Under the pieces are notes generated by a model. It made no database searches and was not told the DNA's origin. It saw only the letters and a program-made list of their open reading frames with translations. A DNA stretch of 64,000 nt from Cytobacillus firmus DS1. GTDB lineage: Bacteria; Bacillota; Bacilli; Bacillales; Cytobacillaceae. A program made the position numbers and the translations under genes. Below are positions 25,779 through 35,026 of the stretch, piece by piece. The stretch covers positions 124,001 to 188,000 of the forward strand of contig NZ_APVL01000008.1 of NCBI RefSeq assembly GCF_000565285.1. Reading direction: 5' to 3'. Numbering within the stretch: position 1 is the first letter of the stretch; each line of letters opens with the position of its first letter.

Positions 25779-27053
25779 ATGGTAGCCGAGAAAGGTACTG
25801 ATTCAAATAAAGCTGAAAAATTGGACGTTTTAAGGTCGACTCAAACGGTCATACATAAGGCTTTAGGGAAGCTGGGATATTCTGATGAGGTGTATGAGCT
25901 TCTAAAAGAGCCAATTCGCATGATGACAGTGAAAATTCCTGTACGGATGGATGACGGAACAGTAAAAGTCTTTACTGGCTACCGGGCCCAGCATAATGAT
26001 GCTGTTGGTCCTACTAAAGGCGGTATTCGTTTTCACCCGAATGTAACTGAAAAGGAAGTAAAGGCACTGTCGATTTGGATGAGCTTAAAATGCGGAATTG
26101 TTGATCTTCCATATGGCGGAGGTAAAGGCGGAATCGTTTGTGACCCTCGCGATATGTCCTTCGGTGAGTTAGAACGGCTAAGCCGCGGATATGTTCGGGC
26201 AATCAGTCAAATTGTGGGACCTACTAAGGATATTCCTGCGCCAGATGTATTTACCAATTCTCAGATAATGGCATGGATGATGGATGAATACAGCCGGATT
26301 GATGAATTTAATTCCCCAGGCTTTATTACCGGTAAACCACTTGTACTTGGAGGTTCACATGGACGGGAGTCAGCAACAGCTAAAGGGGTTACAATATGCA
26401 TTCGGGAAGCTGCCAAGAAAAAAGGCATTAATCTTGAAGGTGCAAGAGTTGTTGTTCAGGGATTCGGAAACGCTGGAAGTTTCCTCTCAAAGTTTATGCA
26501 TGATGCCGGTGCGAGGGTTGTTGGTATTTCAGATGCTTATGGCGGTTTATATGATCCAAACGGCCTTGATATAGATTACCTCTTAGATCGCCGTGACAGC
26601 TTCGGCACTGTGACAAAATTGTTTAATGATACAATTTCAAATAAAGAGCTTCTTGAACTTGATTGCGATATTCTGGTCCCGGCAGCCATAGAAAACCAGA
26701 TAACTGAAGAAAATGCACATAATATAAGAGCAGGCATTGTGGTGGAGGCGGCTAACGGCCCAACTACTTTGGAAGCAACACGGATCCTGTCTGAACGGGG
26801 AATCCTGCTTGTTCCTGATGTACTGGCTTCTGCCGGCGGTGTAACAGTATCCTATTTCGAATGGGTTCAAAATAACCAGGGTTATTACTGGACTGAAGAA
26901 GAAGTAGAAGAAAAGCTTGAGAAAGTCATGGTTAAATCATTCGATAATATCTATCAGACATCCCAGACCCGCCGTGTCGATATGCGTCTGGCTGCCTATA
27001 TGGTAGGTGTCAGAAAAATGGCGGAAGCTTCAAGATTCCGCGGATGGATTTAA
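25779..27053 (+). CDS. gudB: NAD-dependent glutamate dehydrogenase GudB
   Basis: Hexameric glutamate dehydrogenase of 424 residues, converting glutamate to 2-oxoglutarate and ammonium. Motifs include the active-site GGGKGG with catalytic lysine, PAPDVFTNSQIMAWMMDEYS, and the Rossmann site VVVQGFGNAGS. ATG 25779 follows TAGGAGG; an upstream in-frame ATG at 25749 has no Shine-Dalgarno site. The segment KEVKALSIWMS has a single VKA, so the inactivating duplication known from laboratory B. subtilis gudB is absent and the enzyme should be active. Monocistronic. Confidence 0.94.
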   Translation: MVAEKGTDSNKAEKLDVLRSTQTVIHKALGKLGYSDEVYELLKEPIRMMTVKIPVRMDDGTVKVFTGYRAQHNDAVGPTKGGIRFHPNVTEKEVKALSIWMSLKCGIVDLPYGGGKGGIVCDPRDMSFGELERLSRGYVRAISQIVGPTKDIPAPDVFTNSQIMAWMMDEYSRIDEFNSPGFITGKPLVLGGSHGRESATAKGVTICIREAAKKKGINLEGARVVVQGFGNAGSFLSKFMHDAGARVVGISDAYGGLYDPNGLDIDYLLDRRDSFGTVTKLFNDTISNKELLELDCDILVPAAIENQITEENAHNIRAGIVVEAANGPTTLEATRILSERGILLVPDVLASAGGVTVSYFEWVQNNQGYYWTEEEVEEKLEKVMVKSFDNIYQTSQTRRVDMRLAAYMVGVRKMAEASRFRGWI

Positions 27054-27091
27054 CTGTAATCTTAAAAGTAGAACATTTGAATAATCATAAG

Positions 27092-27125
27092 AAATCTCCT
27101 ATCATAAACTGATGGGAGATTTTTT
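27092..27125 (+). terminator. intrinsic terminator of gudB
   Basis: AAATCTCCTATCA (27092-27104) pairs with TGATGGGAGATTT (27110-27122, one G-U), then TTT. Confidence 0.85.
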
Positions 27126-27174
27126 ATAAACAACAGTATTGATATTTGTTTTTGGCATTTAAGGAGTGAGAATC

Positions 27175-28155
27175 TTGAATATAGACGCTATTATTGTTGG
27201 GGGAGGACCCTGCGGACTGGCAGCTGCCATTGCTCTTCAGGAAGCTGGTAAAACCCCCCTTGTTATCGAAAAGGGCAATATCGTAAACGCAATATACCAC
27301 TACCCAACACACCAGACTTTCTTCAGCACTAGTGAAAAGCTCGAAATTGGCGGGGTTCCCTTCATAACGGAAAATTACAAGCCTAAGAGAAACCAGGCGC
27401 TAACGTATTACCGGGAAGTGGTGAAAAGAAAGAGTATTAAGATTAATGCATACGAAAAAGTTCTAAATGTAAAAAAAAATCAATCTAATTCATTTGAAGT
27501 ACAAACTGATAAGGGGCATTATACCGCGGGTAACGTCATAATTGCTACCGGTTATTATGACAATCCCAATTACATGGGAATACCTGGCGAGGATCTTCCA
27601 AAGGTATTTCACTATTTCAAAGAAGCTCACCCATTTTTTGATAAAGACGTAGCGGTTATCGGCGGGAAAAACTCAAGCGTTGATGCTGCGATCGAACTGG
27701 TAAAAGCAGGAGCCAGAGTTACGGTGATCTATCGTGGAACAGAATATTCACCAAGCATAAAGCCATGGATTCTGCCTGAGTTTGAGGCTTTAGTGAGAAA
27801 TGGCGTCATTAAAATGGAATTCAATGCACATGTGAAAGAAATCAGTGAAAATAAGCTATTATATACTGTGGATGGTAAAACTTTTACAATTAAGAACGAT
27901 TTTGTGTTTGCCATGACTGGTTACCATCCTGACCATGGATTTTTAAGAAGTATGGGCATTCAAATTAATGACGAAACAGGGCGTCCGCAATTTAATCCTG
28001 AAACGATGGAAACAAATGTCCCTGGAATATTTATTGCAGGTGTGATAGCTGCCGGGAATAATGCCAACGAAATTTTTATTGAAAATGGGAGATTTCATGG
28101 CGGTCAAATAGCTAAAGCAATAATTGATAAAGAAAGCGGAAGCAGAAAAGGCTGA
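27175..28155 (+). CDS. ypdA: bacillithiol disulfide reductase YpdA (Bdr)
   Basis: FAD/NAD(P)H-dependent oxidoreductase of 326 residues, thioredoxin-reductase-like. N-terminal FAD site GGGPCGLAAAIAL, second nucleotide site VIGGKNSSVDAAIEL, and C-terminal FAD contact GIFIAGVIAAG. YpdA reduces oxidised bacillithiol in low-GC Firmicutes. The single Cys in GGGPCG is the conserved cysteine of this family. I choose TTG 27175, nine bases after AAGGAG; the GTG at 27166 abuts that site. Single gene with a terminator shared with the convergent asparaginase gene. Confidence 0.9.
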   Translation: MNIDAIIVGGGPCGLAAAIALQEAGKTPLVIEKGNIVNAIYHYPTHQTFFSTSEKLEIGGVPFITENYKPKRNQALTYYREVVKRKSIKINAYEKVLNVKKNQSNSFEVQTDKGHYTAGNVIIATGYYDNPNYMGIPGEDLPKVFHYFKEAHPFFDKDVAVIGGKNSSVDAAIELVKAGARVTVIYRGTEYSPSIKPWILPEFEALVRNGVIKMEFNAHVKEISENKLLYTVDGKTFTIKNDFVFAMTGYHPDHGFLRSMGIQINDETGRPQFNPETMETNVPGIFIAGVIAAGNNANEIFIENGRFHGGQIAKAIIDKESGSRKG

Positions 28156-28175
28156 TCACTTAAGATCAGCCTTTT
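28146..28175. terminator. bidirectional terminator between ypdA and the asparaginase gene
   Basis: AAAAGGCTGATC (28146-28157) pairs perfectly with GATCAGCCTTTT (28164-28175); A and T tracts on both sides serve both convergent genes. Confidence 0.85.
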
Positions 28176-28177
28176 AA

Positions 28178-29146
28178 TTATATTTGAAAAATCTCTTCGA
28201 TATTTTGCCGGGTTTCCAGTCCAATTAACAGTTTAATTCTGGCTTTTTGCCCATTAAGTCCATTTGAAAAAATAACACCCATGTCCTTGAGATGTTTTCC
28301 GCCTCCGTCATAACCATATACATCTTGTGCAATTCCATTGAAACAGCGGGAAACCAATACAATCGGAATGTTTTTTTCTGTAAGGGCTTTAATGCCCTCA
28401 ATTGTAGCAGGAGGGAGATTACCTTGTCCAAGTGCTTCAATTACAACTCCATCGAAATCTAAATCTCCTATTGCATGAAGCAAAGCGGAATCCATTCCGG
28501 CAAAAGCTTTAATAAGTGTGACTTTTTTTACAATCGTATCCAAAGGATAGTATTCTCTATTTGTCGGCGTGTTATGGAATAATACACCTCTCTTTGTGAC
28601 TATTCCGATTGGCCCATACTGAGGACTCTGGAAAGTTGAAACATTACTGGTATGTGTTTTTGTAACATTTTCTGCTGTATGGATTTCATCATTTAATACG
28701 ACAAGGACCCCTTTGTCTTTTGCTTCTTCACAAGCAGCCACACGAATAGATGAAATTAGGTTGTAAAGTCCGTCTGAACCGATTTCATTACTCGATCTCA
28801 TTGCACCTGTAACAACGATGGGAAGGGATGTTTTTACACTCAAATCCAAAAAGTAGGCTGTCTCTTCTAACGTATCTGTTCCATGGGTAATTACTACACC
28901 GCTTATCTCTTCCTTTGCAAGGCTGTTTTCAATGATTTCCTTTAATTTAAGCATTTCCTTTGGTGTTATATGCGGTGAAGGGAGGTGGAAAGGCTCTTCA
29001 ACCAGTAATTCTGCAAGCGACAGAAGTTCCTTTGTTTTATCAGTTAATGGATTATTATCTGTTGGCTTTACGGCACCTGTTGCTGCATCCTCGCTCATTG
29101 AAATGGTGCCGCCTGTGTGTATAACAAGTATCTTTTTTTTCTCCAT
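28178..29146 (-). CDS. L-asparaginase
   Basis: Cytoplasmic asparaginase of 322 residues (no signal peptide), converting asparagine to aspartate and ammonia. The first catalytic threonine is in HTGGTIS and the second triad in HGTDTLEET, both standard for the type I/II asparaginase family. The start ATG at 29146 follows GGGGGATTAAC. It lies on the minus strand between ypdA and prsW, a place occupied in several Bacillus relatives but not in B. subtilis 168. Whether it equals ansA cannot be judged from family motifs alone, so no symbol is given. Confidence 0.88.
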   Translation of the reverse strand: MEKKKILVIHTGGTISMSEDAATGAVKPTDNNPLTDKTKELLSLAELLVEEPFHLPSPHITPKEMLKLKEIIENSLAKEEISGVVITHGTDTLEETAYFLDLSVKTSLPIVVTGAMRSSNEIGSDGLYNLISSIRVAACEEAKDKGVLVVLNDEIHTAENVTKTHTSNVSTFQSPQYGPIGIVTKRGVLFHNTPTNREYYPLDTIVKKVTLIKAFAGMDSALLHAIGDLDFDGVVIEALGQGNLPPATIEGIKALTEKNIPIVLVSRCFNGIAQDVYGYDGGGKHLKDMGVIFSNGLNGQKARIKLLIGLETRQNIEEIFQI

Positions 29147-29272
29147 GTTAATCCCCCAATGTTTGCTTTAAAATATGAAGCGAAATATTTCTTTTCCAAT
29201 ATTTGAATAATCATTTTAATTCTTTCTATATCATGATACGATTAAGAAAACAGATTGAAAAGAGGACAGCTC

Positions 29273-29962
29273 ATGCTGGGAATATTATCCGCTGGCATCG
29301 CGCCGGGACTGGCACTATTAAGTTATTTTTATTTAAAAGATCAATATGAGTCAGAACCCATATCGATGGTTTTTAAAACTTTTTTGTTTGGTGCTTTGCT
29401 CGTGTTCCCCATCATGTTCATCCAATATGTTTTAGAAGCTGAAGGGGTGCTGCAGTCCAGTTTAGCGGATGCATTTCTGTCATCAAGCATGCTGGAGGAA
29501 TTCTTTAAATGGTTTATATTATTCTATACTATTTATCAGCATATAACCTTTGATGAACCATATGATGGAATTGTGTATGGTGCCTCGGTATCACTCGGCT
29601 TTGCTACTGCAGAAAATATCTTCTATCTCATCGGGCTAGGTGTGGAACACGCCCTTGGGAGGGCCTTGCTCCCGGTTTCCAGTCATGCTCTCTTTGGTGT
29701 TATCATGGGCTATTATATAGGAAAAGGAAAATTCTCGGCAACATCTACAAGAAAATGGATAGCCTTTTCACTTCTTATACCTTTTCTCCTTCACGGCATT
29801 TACGACTATATCCTTATTTCCCTAAAACATTGGATTTTTATCATGTTTCCATTTATGATCTTCCTTTGGTGGCTGGGCTTAAGAAAAGTTAAAAAAGCAA
29901 GGGCTCATAGCGTAAGGCATATGAATAATCAATTTGATATACAGAAAACTCTCCATTCCTGA
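29273..29962 (+). CDS. prsW: site-1 protease PrsW
   Basis: Polytopic membrane protease of 229 residues matching B. subtilis PrsW/YpdC from its first residues ([20 protein letters not shown]). Active-site motifs: EEFFK near residue 75, FATAEN, SSHALFG and HGIYDY. PrsW makes the first cut in anti-sigma factor RsiW, releasing SigW during envelope stress. ATG 29273 has AGAGGACAG upstream. Note that rsiX is in this window while rsiW is not. Confidence 0.92.
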   Translation: MLGILSAGIAPGLALLSYFYLKDQYESEPISMVFKTFLFGALLVFPIMFIQYVLEAEGVLQSSLADAFLSSSMLEEFFKWFILFYTIYQHITFDEPYDGIVYGASVSLGFATAENIFYLIGLGVEHALGRALLPVSSHALFGVIMGYYIGKGKFSATSTRKWIAFSLLIPFLLHGIYDYILISLKHWIFIMFPFMIFLWWLGLRKVKKARAHSVRHMNNQFDIQKTLHS

Positions 29963-29978
29963 TGGAGGGTTTTTTTAT
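29946..29978 (+). terminator. intrinsic terminator of prsW
   Basis: AAACTCTCCAT (29946-29956) pairs with ATGGAGGGTTT (29962-29972, one G-U), then TTTTT. The stem begins inside the last prsW codons. Confidence 0.85.
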
Positions 29979-30081
29979 TTGCCGGCAACCATAATAAATG
30001 ATTCAAGTTATTGAATAAAAAGCCAGGGACTACAAAAAATAGGGTCAATGATAAAAGTTTGACTTTTGGAGGTTATAATCC

Positions 30082-30918
30082 ATGAAAAAGAAATTTATGG
30101 CAGGAAAGGTTTTACTCATAATCTCCCTTTGTGTTCTGGGAATTCCATTGAGCGGGAATATGGAAAAAGCCAATGCCTTTTCAAATCAGGTGATTCAGCA
30201 CGGGGCTGTAGGTGACGATGTAATAGAACTTCAATCCCGTCTGCAGTATTTAGGCTTTTACAACGGGAAGATCGATGGAGTCTTTGGGTGGGGAACCTAT
30301 TGGGCACTTAGGAACTTCCAATATGAATTTGGACTTCCCATTGACGGGCTTGCAGGCCAGGAAACAAAAAACAAGCTCGCGAAAGCGTCTAAATATAATG
30401 AACAGTATGTGAAAGAACAAATCAATAAGGGCAATAAATTTACCCATTATGGCGGGGTGGAAACTGACAAGCAGACTAAGCCTCAGCAAGGGTCAACGGG
30501 GGGAACGGCACAGCAGCAGGAAGCTCCCAAACAGCCCACAGCTTCAAATGTGCCTAATGGATTCTCGGAAAATGATATTCAGCTGATGGCCAATGCAGTC
30601 TATGGAGAATCAAGAGGGGAACCGTATACAGGCCAGGTGGCAGTCGCTGCAGTTATCTTAAACCGTGTAAACAGTGCTTCATTCCCAAACACTGTTTCTG
30701 GTGTCATTTTTGAGCCTCGTGCTTTTACTGCCGTTGCCGATGGACAGATATGGCTAACGCCGAATGATACGGCAAAAAAGGCAGTGCTGGATGCGATTAA
30801 TGGATGGGACCCGACAGGAGAGGCGCTGTATTACTTTAATCCGGATACTGCTACAAGCGGATGGATTTGGACACGGCCGCAAATCAAGCGGATTGGAAAA
30901 CATATATTCTGTAAATAG
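30082..30918 (+). CDS. sleB: spore cortex-lytic enzyme SleB
   Basis: Lytic transglycosylase of 278 residues that degrades the spore cortex during germination. Signal peptide (about 1-32, ending KANAF), peptidoglycan-binding domain (about 42-100, GDDVIELQSRLQYLGFY), glutamine-rich linker, and a C-terminal Hydrolase_2 catalytic domain with VYGESRGEPYTGQVAVAAVILNR split motif (catalytic Glu in GESRGE). A weak sigma-G-like TGAATA (30012-30017) lies upstream, but its -10 is poor. The start has GGAGG. Operon with ypeB, 14 bases downstream, as in B. subtilis. Confidence 0.94.
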   Translation: MKKKFMAGKVLLIISLCVLGIPLSGNMEKANAFSNQVIQHGAVGDDVIELQSRLQYLGFYNGKIDGVFGWGTYWALRNFQYEFGLPIDGLAGQETKNKLAKASKYNEQYVKEQINKGNKFTHYGGVETDKQTKPQQGSTGGTAQQQEAPKQPTASNVPNGFSENDIQLMANAVYGESRGEPYTGQVAVAAVILNRVNSASFPNTVSGVIFEPRAFTAVADGQIWLTPNDTAKKAVLDAINGWDPTGEALYYFNPDTATSGWIWTRPQIKRIGKHIFCK

Positions 30919-30932
30919 AGGGGTGAATAATC

Positions 30933-32282
30933 ATGCTTAGAGGAATTCTTATTGGAGTACTTGCGCTGGGTATTGCCGGTACAGCGTTTTGGGGTTATCA
31001 GGAACACCGGGAGAAAAATGCAATCCTCATTAATGCTGAAAATAACTATCAAAGAGCATTTCATGATTTAACTTATCAAGTCGACCTATTGCATGACAAA
31101 ATCGGAACAACCTTAGCGATGAATTCGAGAGCTTCACTATCACCTGAATTGGCAGAAGTATGGAGATTGACTTCAGAAGCCCACTCGGACGTGGGCCAGC
31201 TGCCTCTAACACTTCTTCCTTTCAATAAAACCGAAGAGTTTCTATCCAATATCGGAGATTTCAGTTATCGGACAGCAGTAAGAGATTTAGAGAAGGAACC
31301 ATTATCGGAAAAGGAATACCAAACTCTCAAACAGCTTTATAAGCAATCTGCGGATGTTCAGCAGGATTTGCGTAAAGTACAGCATATGGTTCTTGAGAAG
31401 AACTTAAGATGGATGGATGTGGAAATGGCTCTCGCGTCCAATAAAGAACCTGCAGATAATACAATCATAGATGGCTTTAAGACAGTGGAAAAAACAGTTG
31501 AAGGCTACGGAGAGACAGACTTTGGGCCTGCATTTGTAAATATGCAGAAAAAGGATGAAAACTACAAATATCTGAAGGGCAAAGAAATAACAGAAAAAGA
31601 AGCTGCACGTATTGGTCAGCATTATGCAGGTTTGGGGAAGAATGTGAATATCAGAGTAACGGAAAACGGCAAGGGGTCTGATTACGGGTTTTTCAGTGTG
31701 AGTATCCAAAACAAGAAAACAAATGAAGAAGCAAACATGGATATTACCAAAAAAGGCGGCTATCCAATCTGGTTTATCCTGGATCGGAAAGTGGCGAAAC
31801 AAAAAGTAAGCCTTAATGAGGCAAGCAATAATGCAGTAAAATTTTTAAAGGACAATGGCTTTAAAGACCTTGATTTATTCGAGAGTGCCCAATATGACAA
31901 TTTAGGTGTATTCACCTTCGTGTCGAATCAGGATGGTGTAAGAATTTATCCGGACTCCATTCGTGTGAAAATTGCCCTTGACAATGGCAGGATGACTGCT
32001 TTTTCTGCCGAAGATTATTTAAAATCTCATCACCAGCGTGAAATTACAGAACCTGCGATTACTGCAGAAGAGGCAAGATCCAAGTTGAATCCGCAGCTGA
32101 AAGTCATGGAAGACAGGCGTGCAATAATCATTAACGATTTGAATCAGGAAGTTTCCTGTTATGAATTTATGGGCACATTGGGTGAAGATACTTACAGGAT
32201 TTATATAAATGCAGAAACAGGACAGGAAGAAAAAGTTGAAAAGCTTAAGAATGCAGAACCAGTATTTGAAGATGTAGTGTAG
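30933..32282 (+). CDS. ypeB: germination protein YpeB
   Basis: Protein of 449 residues needed for SleB assembly and stability in spores. N-terminal transmembrane anchor (about 1-21), a helical region, then PepSY-type repeats in the C-terminal half (for example TEKEAARIGQHYAG, SLNEASNNAVKFL and TAEEARSKL). The PepSY repeats inhibit SleB in Bacillus work. Translation begins after GAGGGGTGAATA. Last gene of the sleB operon, followed at once by a terminator. Confidence 0.93.
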   Translation: MLRGILIGVLALGIAGTAFWGYQEHREKNAILINAENNYQRAFHDLTYQVDLLHDKIGTTLAMNSRASLSPELAEVWRLTSEAHSDVGQLPLTLLPFNKTEEFLSNIGDFSYRTAVRDLEKEPLSEKEYQTLKQLYKQSADVQQDLRKVQHMVLEKNLRWMDVEMALASNKEPADNTIIDGFKTVEKTVEGYGETDFGPAFVNMQKKDENYKYLKGKEITEKEAARIGQHYAGLGKNVNIRVTENGKGSDYGFFSVSIQNKKTNEEANMDITKKGGYPIWFILDRKVAKQKVSLNEASNNAVKFLKDNGFKDLDLFESAQYDNLGVFTFVSNQDGVRIYPDSIRVKIALDNGRMTAFSAEDYLKSHHQREITEPAITAEEARSKLNPQLKVMEDRRAIIINDLNQEVSCYEFMGTLGEDTYRIYINAETGQEEKVEKLKNAEPVFEDVV

Positions 32283-32310
32283 AGAAAGCCGGACAGGCTT
32301 TCTTTTTTTT
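32283..32310 (+). terminator. intrinsic terminator of sleB-ypeB
   Basis: AGAAAGCC (32283-32290) pairs with GGCTTTCT (32296-32303), followed by a run of T. Confidence 0.85.
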
Positions 32311-32415
32311 AGATCTTTCTGCCTAAATAAAATAAAAATGTTATTGCAGGATTTTTATATAGCGTTCATAATTAAATGACAAGATTATCCTTTTATTATA
32401 GGGAAGTGTGGAAGT

Positions 32416-33075
32416 GTGATAAATATTGGTGAAGCATTGATGCTCGAATTGACGTACACTGAAAAACCTGAGAAGTATAAATGCAAGCTTGCTGAAAGAG
32501 AAGGAAATAATTTATATATTGATTATCCAATAAATCAGGAAACCAATAAAACTGCTTTCCTTGTCGATGGTACTCAGCTGAAGGCTACCTTTTTGGCTGA
32601 TGATGGAACAGTATACCTTTTCGAAAGCGAGGTTCTTGGAAGGGTTAAGCAAAATATCCCGATGATGATTTTATCGTATCCCGGGGATGAACATTTAGTA
32701 AAAATTCAAAGGAGACAGTTTGTCCGGGTTGAAACACCGGTGGATGTTGCAATACATGCGGAAAATGATGAGTTTTCTCCTTTTGTGTCCGTTACGGATG
32801 ATATAAGTGCAGGCGGGGCTGCAATCATCGCTAAGATGGACAATTCCTTAAAAGCAAATATGCAAATACTTACTTATTTCGTATTAGCCATGCAAAACGG
32901 TGTAAATTATTATTTGAAGCTTAAAAGTAAAGTAATAAGAGTCTCAGAACCCAGAAATGGTAAATCCCTTATTTCTGTTCAGTTCATGGAGGTAAGCCCG
33001 CAGGACAGGCAATTGCTTCTGCGCTTTTGTTTCGATAGGCAATTGGCCATGAAGAAAAAAGGCCTGGAAATATGA
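32416..33075 (+). CDS. ypfA: PilZ-domain c-di-GMP receptor YpfA (MotI)
   Basis: Flagellar brake of 219 residues: YcgR-like N-terminal domain (about 5-95) then a PilZ domain (about 98-215). The c-di-GMP site is intact: RRQFVR (RxxxR) and DISAGG (D/NxSxxG). In B. subtilis YpfA/MotI binds MotA and stops flagellar rotation at high c-di-GMP. It starts at GTG 32416 behind GGGAAG; ATG 32440 is possible but would shorten the conserved N terminus. Confidence 0.9.
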   Translation: MINIGEALMLELTYTEKPEKYKCKLAEREGNNLYIDYPINQETNKTAFLVDGTQLKATFLADDGTVYLFESEVLGRVKQNIPMMILSYPGDEHLVKIQRRQFVRVETPVDVAIHAENDEFSPFVSVTDDISAGGAAIIAKMDNSLKANMQILTYFVLAMQNGVNYYLKLKSKVIRVSEPRNGKSLISVQFMEVSPQDRQLLLRFCFDRQLAMKKKGLEI

Positions 33076-33162
33076 AAAATGGAATAATTTTTATATCTCT
33101 CTATCATAATAGATGATGAAGTCTATTGGCTGAATTTTATATTTCCAGTTGGAGAGATGGCA

Positions 33163-33348
33163 ATGATGAAAACGGTGGAGAGGATTATTCTTAAGTTAAT
33201 AATTGTGCAATTTGTTTTCCTGCTGATCACTCAATTTTTCTTTCATCATATGGATGCTTTTCCGGAATTAAAGCAGCTGACACAGTATGAAGGTGTTACA
33301 GATCAGAATTTTACTGAGCTGCTTGAAACCTTCAGGAAAAATAATTAG
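33163..33348 (+). CDS. ypfB: small membrane protein YpfB
   Basis: Protein of 61 residues with one N-terminal transmembrane helix (about 6-26) and a short polar tail. GGAGAG lies 7 bases before ATG 33163; ATG 33166 would also serve. Matches ypfB, found between ypfA and cmk in B. subtilis. Function unknown. Confidence 0.72.
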   Translation: MMKTVERIILKLIIVQFVFLLITQFFFHHMDAFPELKQLTQYEGVTDQNFTELLETFRKNN

Positions 33349-33372
33349 CAGGCAGGAGCCTGCTTATTTTTT
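33347..33372 (+). terminator. intrinsic terminator of ypfB
   Basis: AGCAGGC (33347-33353) pairs with GCCTGCT (33358-33364), then TATTTTTT. Confidence 0.8.
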
Positions 33373-33514
33373 GTGGTGAAATTTTCAAGGGGCTATTTTT
33401 AAATTTTGCAAGACTTAAAAAACAGCTAATTTATGCACTGATACAGACTTATTATGTTAAAATAAAGCGGAATGAACCTGGGGAAAATGCGGCCAGGGTT
33501 ACACAGGAGGAACT

Positions 33515-34195
33515 ATGAGTAAACGTATATCAATTGCAATTGACGGGCCAGCTGCTGCAGGGAAAAGTACAGTAGCAAAGATCGTGGCAGAAAAATTATC
33601 ATACATATATATTGATACTGGTGCCATGTATCGCGCCTTGACTTATAAAGCGATTCAGAAAAATGCAAGCCTTGAAGATGAAGTTTCTCTTATGGAAATT
33701 TTAAACAATACAGTTATTGAACTGCAGCCAGTCGAAAAAGGACAATTAATTTATCTGGATGGGCAGGATGTGACAAACGAAATCAGAACTTCCGAAGTGA
33801 CAAATTCTGTTTCTGTTGTTTCCATGCATAAGCTGGTTAGGGAAGAAATGGTTTCGCGCCAGCAAAGCTTTGCTTTAAGTGGAGGAGTGGTAATGGATGG
33901 CCGGGATATCGGAACCCACGTACTGCCCCATGCAGAAGTGAAAGTTTTCCTTCTGGCCTCTGTGGATGAAAGGGCTTTAAGGCGGCATAACGAAAATATC
34001 CAAAAGGGATATTCATCTGACCTGGAGAAGCTGAAGGAGGAAATCTCCCATAGGGACAAGCTTGACTCAGAACGTGAAATAGCTCCATTAAGAAAAGCGG
34101 CAGATGCTAAGGAGATTGATACAACATCTTTGTCAATTGGGCAGGTAGTGGATAAGATAATGGATCTGGCTATTGAAAGGATTGGTTCTAAGTGA
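33515..34195 (+). CDS. cmk: cytidylate kinase
   Basis: CMP/dCMP kinase of 226 residues. P-loop GPAAAGKST at about 11-19, CMP-binding [15 protein letters not shown] and the lid RRHNEN region. It recycles CMP to CDP for RNA, DNA and lipid precursors. ATG 33515 follows AGGAGG. The stop overlaps plsC by 4 bases (GTGA), pairing a nucleotide kinase with phospholipid synthesis, in keeping with supply of CTP for CDP-diacylglycerol. Confidence 0.95.
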   Translation: MSKRISIAIDGPAAAGKSTVAKIVAEKLSYIYIDTGAMYRALTYKAIQKNASLEDEVSLMEILNNTVIELQPVEKGQLIYLDGQDVTNEIRTSEVTNSVSVVSMHKLVREEMVSRQQSFALSGGVVMDGRDIGTHVLPHAEVKVFLLASVDERALRRHNENIQKGYSSDLEKLKEEISHRDKLDSEREIAPLRKAADAKEIDTTSLSIGQVVDKIMDLAIERIGSK

Positions 34196-34773
34196 ATCTC
34201 TACGCTTTTGCCAAAGCGGCAGTCTATGGAGTCCTAAAACCCATTTACAGATTTGAAGTAATCGGAAAGGAAAATTTTCCTGCTGAAGGCGGAGTTCTCT
34301 TATGCTCCAATCATATAGATAATCTCGATCCGCCCGTAGTCGGCATTAATGCTCCAAGGCCAGTATATTTTATGGCCAAAGAAGAGCTTTTTAATGTTCC
34401 GGTCCTCGGGAAAATTGTTCCTCACCTAAACGCTTTTCCTGTCAAAAGAGGAATGAGTGACAGGGAAGCATTAAGAAAAGGGCTTGGAATTTTAAAAGAA
34501 GGAAATGTTTTAGGGCTGTTTCCGGAGGGTACTAGGAGTAAAACGGGACAGCTGGGAAAAGGGCTTGCCGGAGCAGGTTTTTTTGCTCTCAGGTCGGAAG
34601 CGCATGTCGTTCCCTGCGCCATTATTGGTCCTTATAAAGCTTTTTCAAAGTTAAAAGTTGTTTACGGGAAACCAATTGATATGAAAGAGCTAAGAGAAAG
34701 AAAGGCTTCGGCGGAGGAAACCACCGATAAGATTATGTCTGAGATCCGTAAATTAATTGAAGAATACTCATAG
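34192..34773 (+). CDS. plsC: 1-acyl-sn-glycerol-3-phosphate acyltransferase PlsC
   Basis: Membrane-associated acyltransferase of 193 residues that makes phosphatidic acid. The catalytic NHIDNLD (HX4D) box lies near residue 41 and FPEGTRS near residue 105. It starts with GTG 34192, overlapping the cmk stop. The 253-base gap after it holds a short AACTTCTT/AAGAAGTT hairpin (34793-34812) without a clean T tract and no convincing gene. Confidence 0.92.
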   Translation: MNLYAFAKAAVYGVLKPIYRFEVIGKENFPAEGGVLLCSNHIDNLDPPVVGINAPRPVYFMAKEELFNVPVLGKIVPHLNAFPVKRGMSDREALRKGLGILKEGNVLGLFPEGTRSKTGQLGKGLAGAGFFALRSEAHVVPCAIIGPYKAFSKLKVVYGKPIDMKELRERKASAEETTDKIMSEIRKLIEEYS

Positions 34774-35026
34774 ACCTTCTTGCTTGACAAAAAACTTCTT
34801 TTGTAAGAAGTTAGTAAAAAGGCATTTTTTTAAAAGGCGAAAATATTCGAAAAATAAGGCTGTCCTTACTGAACAATTTCATAATCAAAAACAGTTGAAA
34901 AATAGCCTGCAAATAATTAGCCATTCGAGTATTTCTGCTGCTGACACAGGGTTCTTGCCTGGATGGCAGGCAGTTGAATACAGATTAAAAATTTGAAAGC
35001 AGCCATTGGATTAAGGAGGAATACAT

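Noticed and set aside
30012..30041. Sigma-G promoter of sleB
   Set aside because: TGAATA is good but the matching -10 agrees at only four of seven positions, so it is mentioned under sleB but not listed.
34785..34812. Promoter with TTGACA after plsC
   Set aside because: No -10 hexamer lies 16-18 bases downstream; a hairpin occupies that position.
34757..34996. 79-codon open frame after plsC
   Set aside because: Overlaps the end of plsC, lacks a ribosome binding site and has an atypical lysine/phenylalanine-rich composition.
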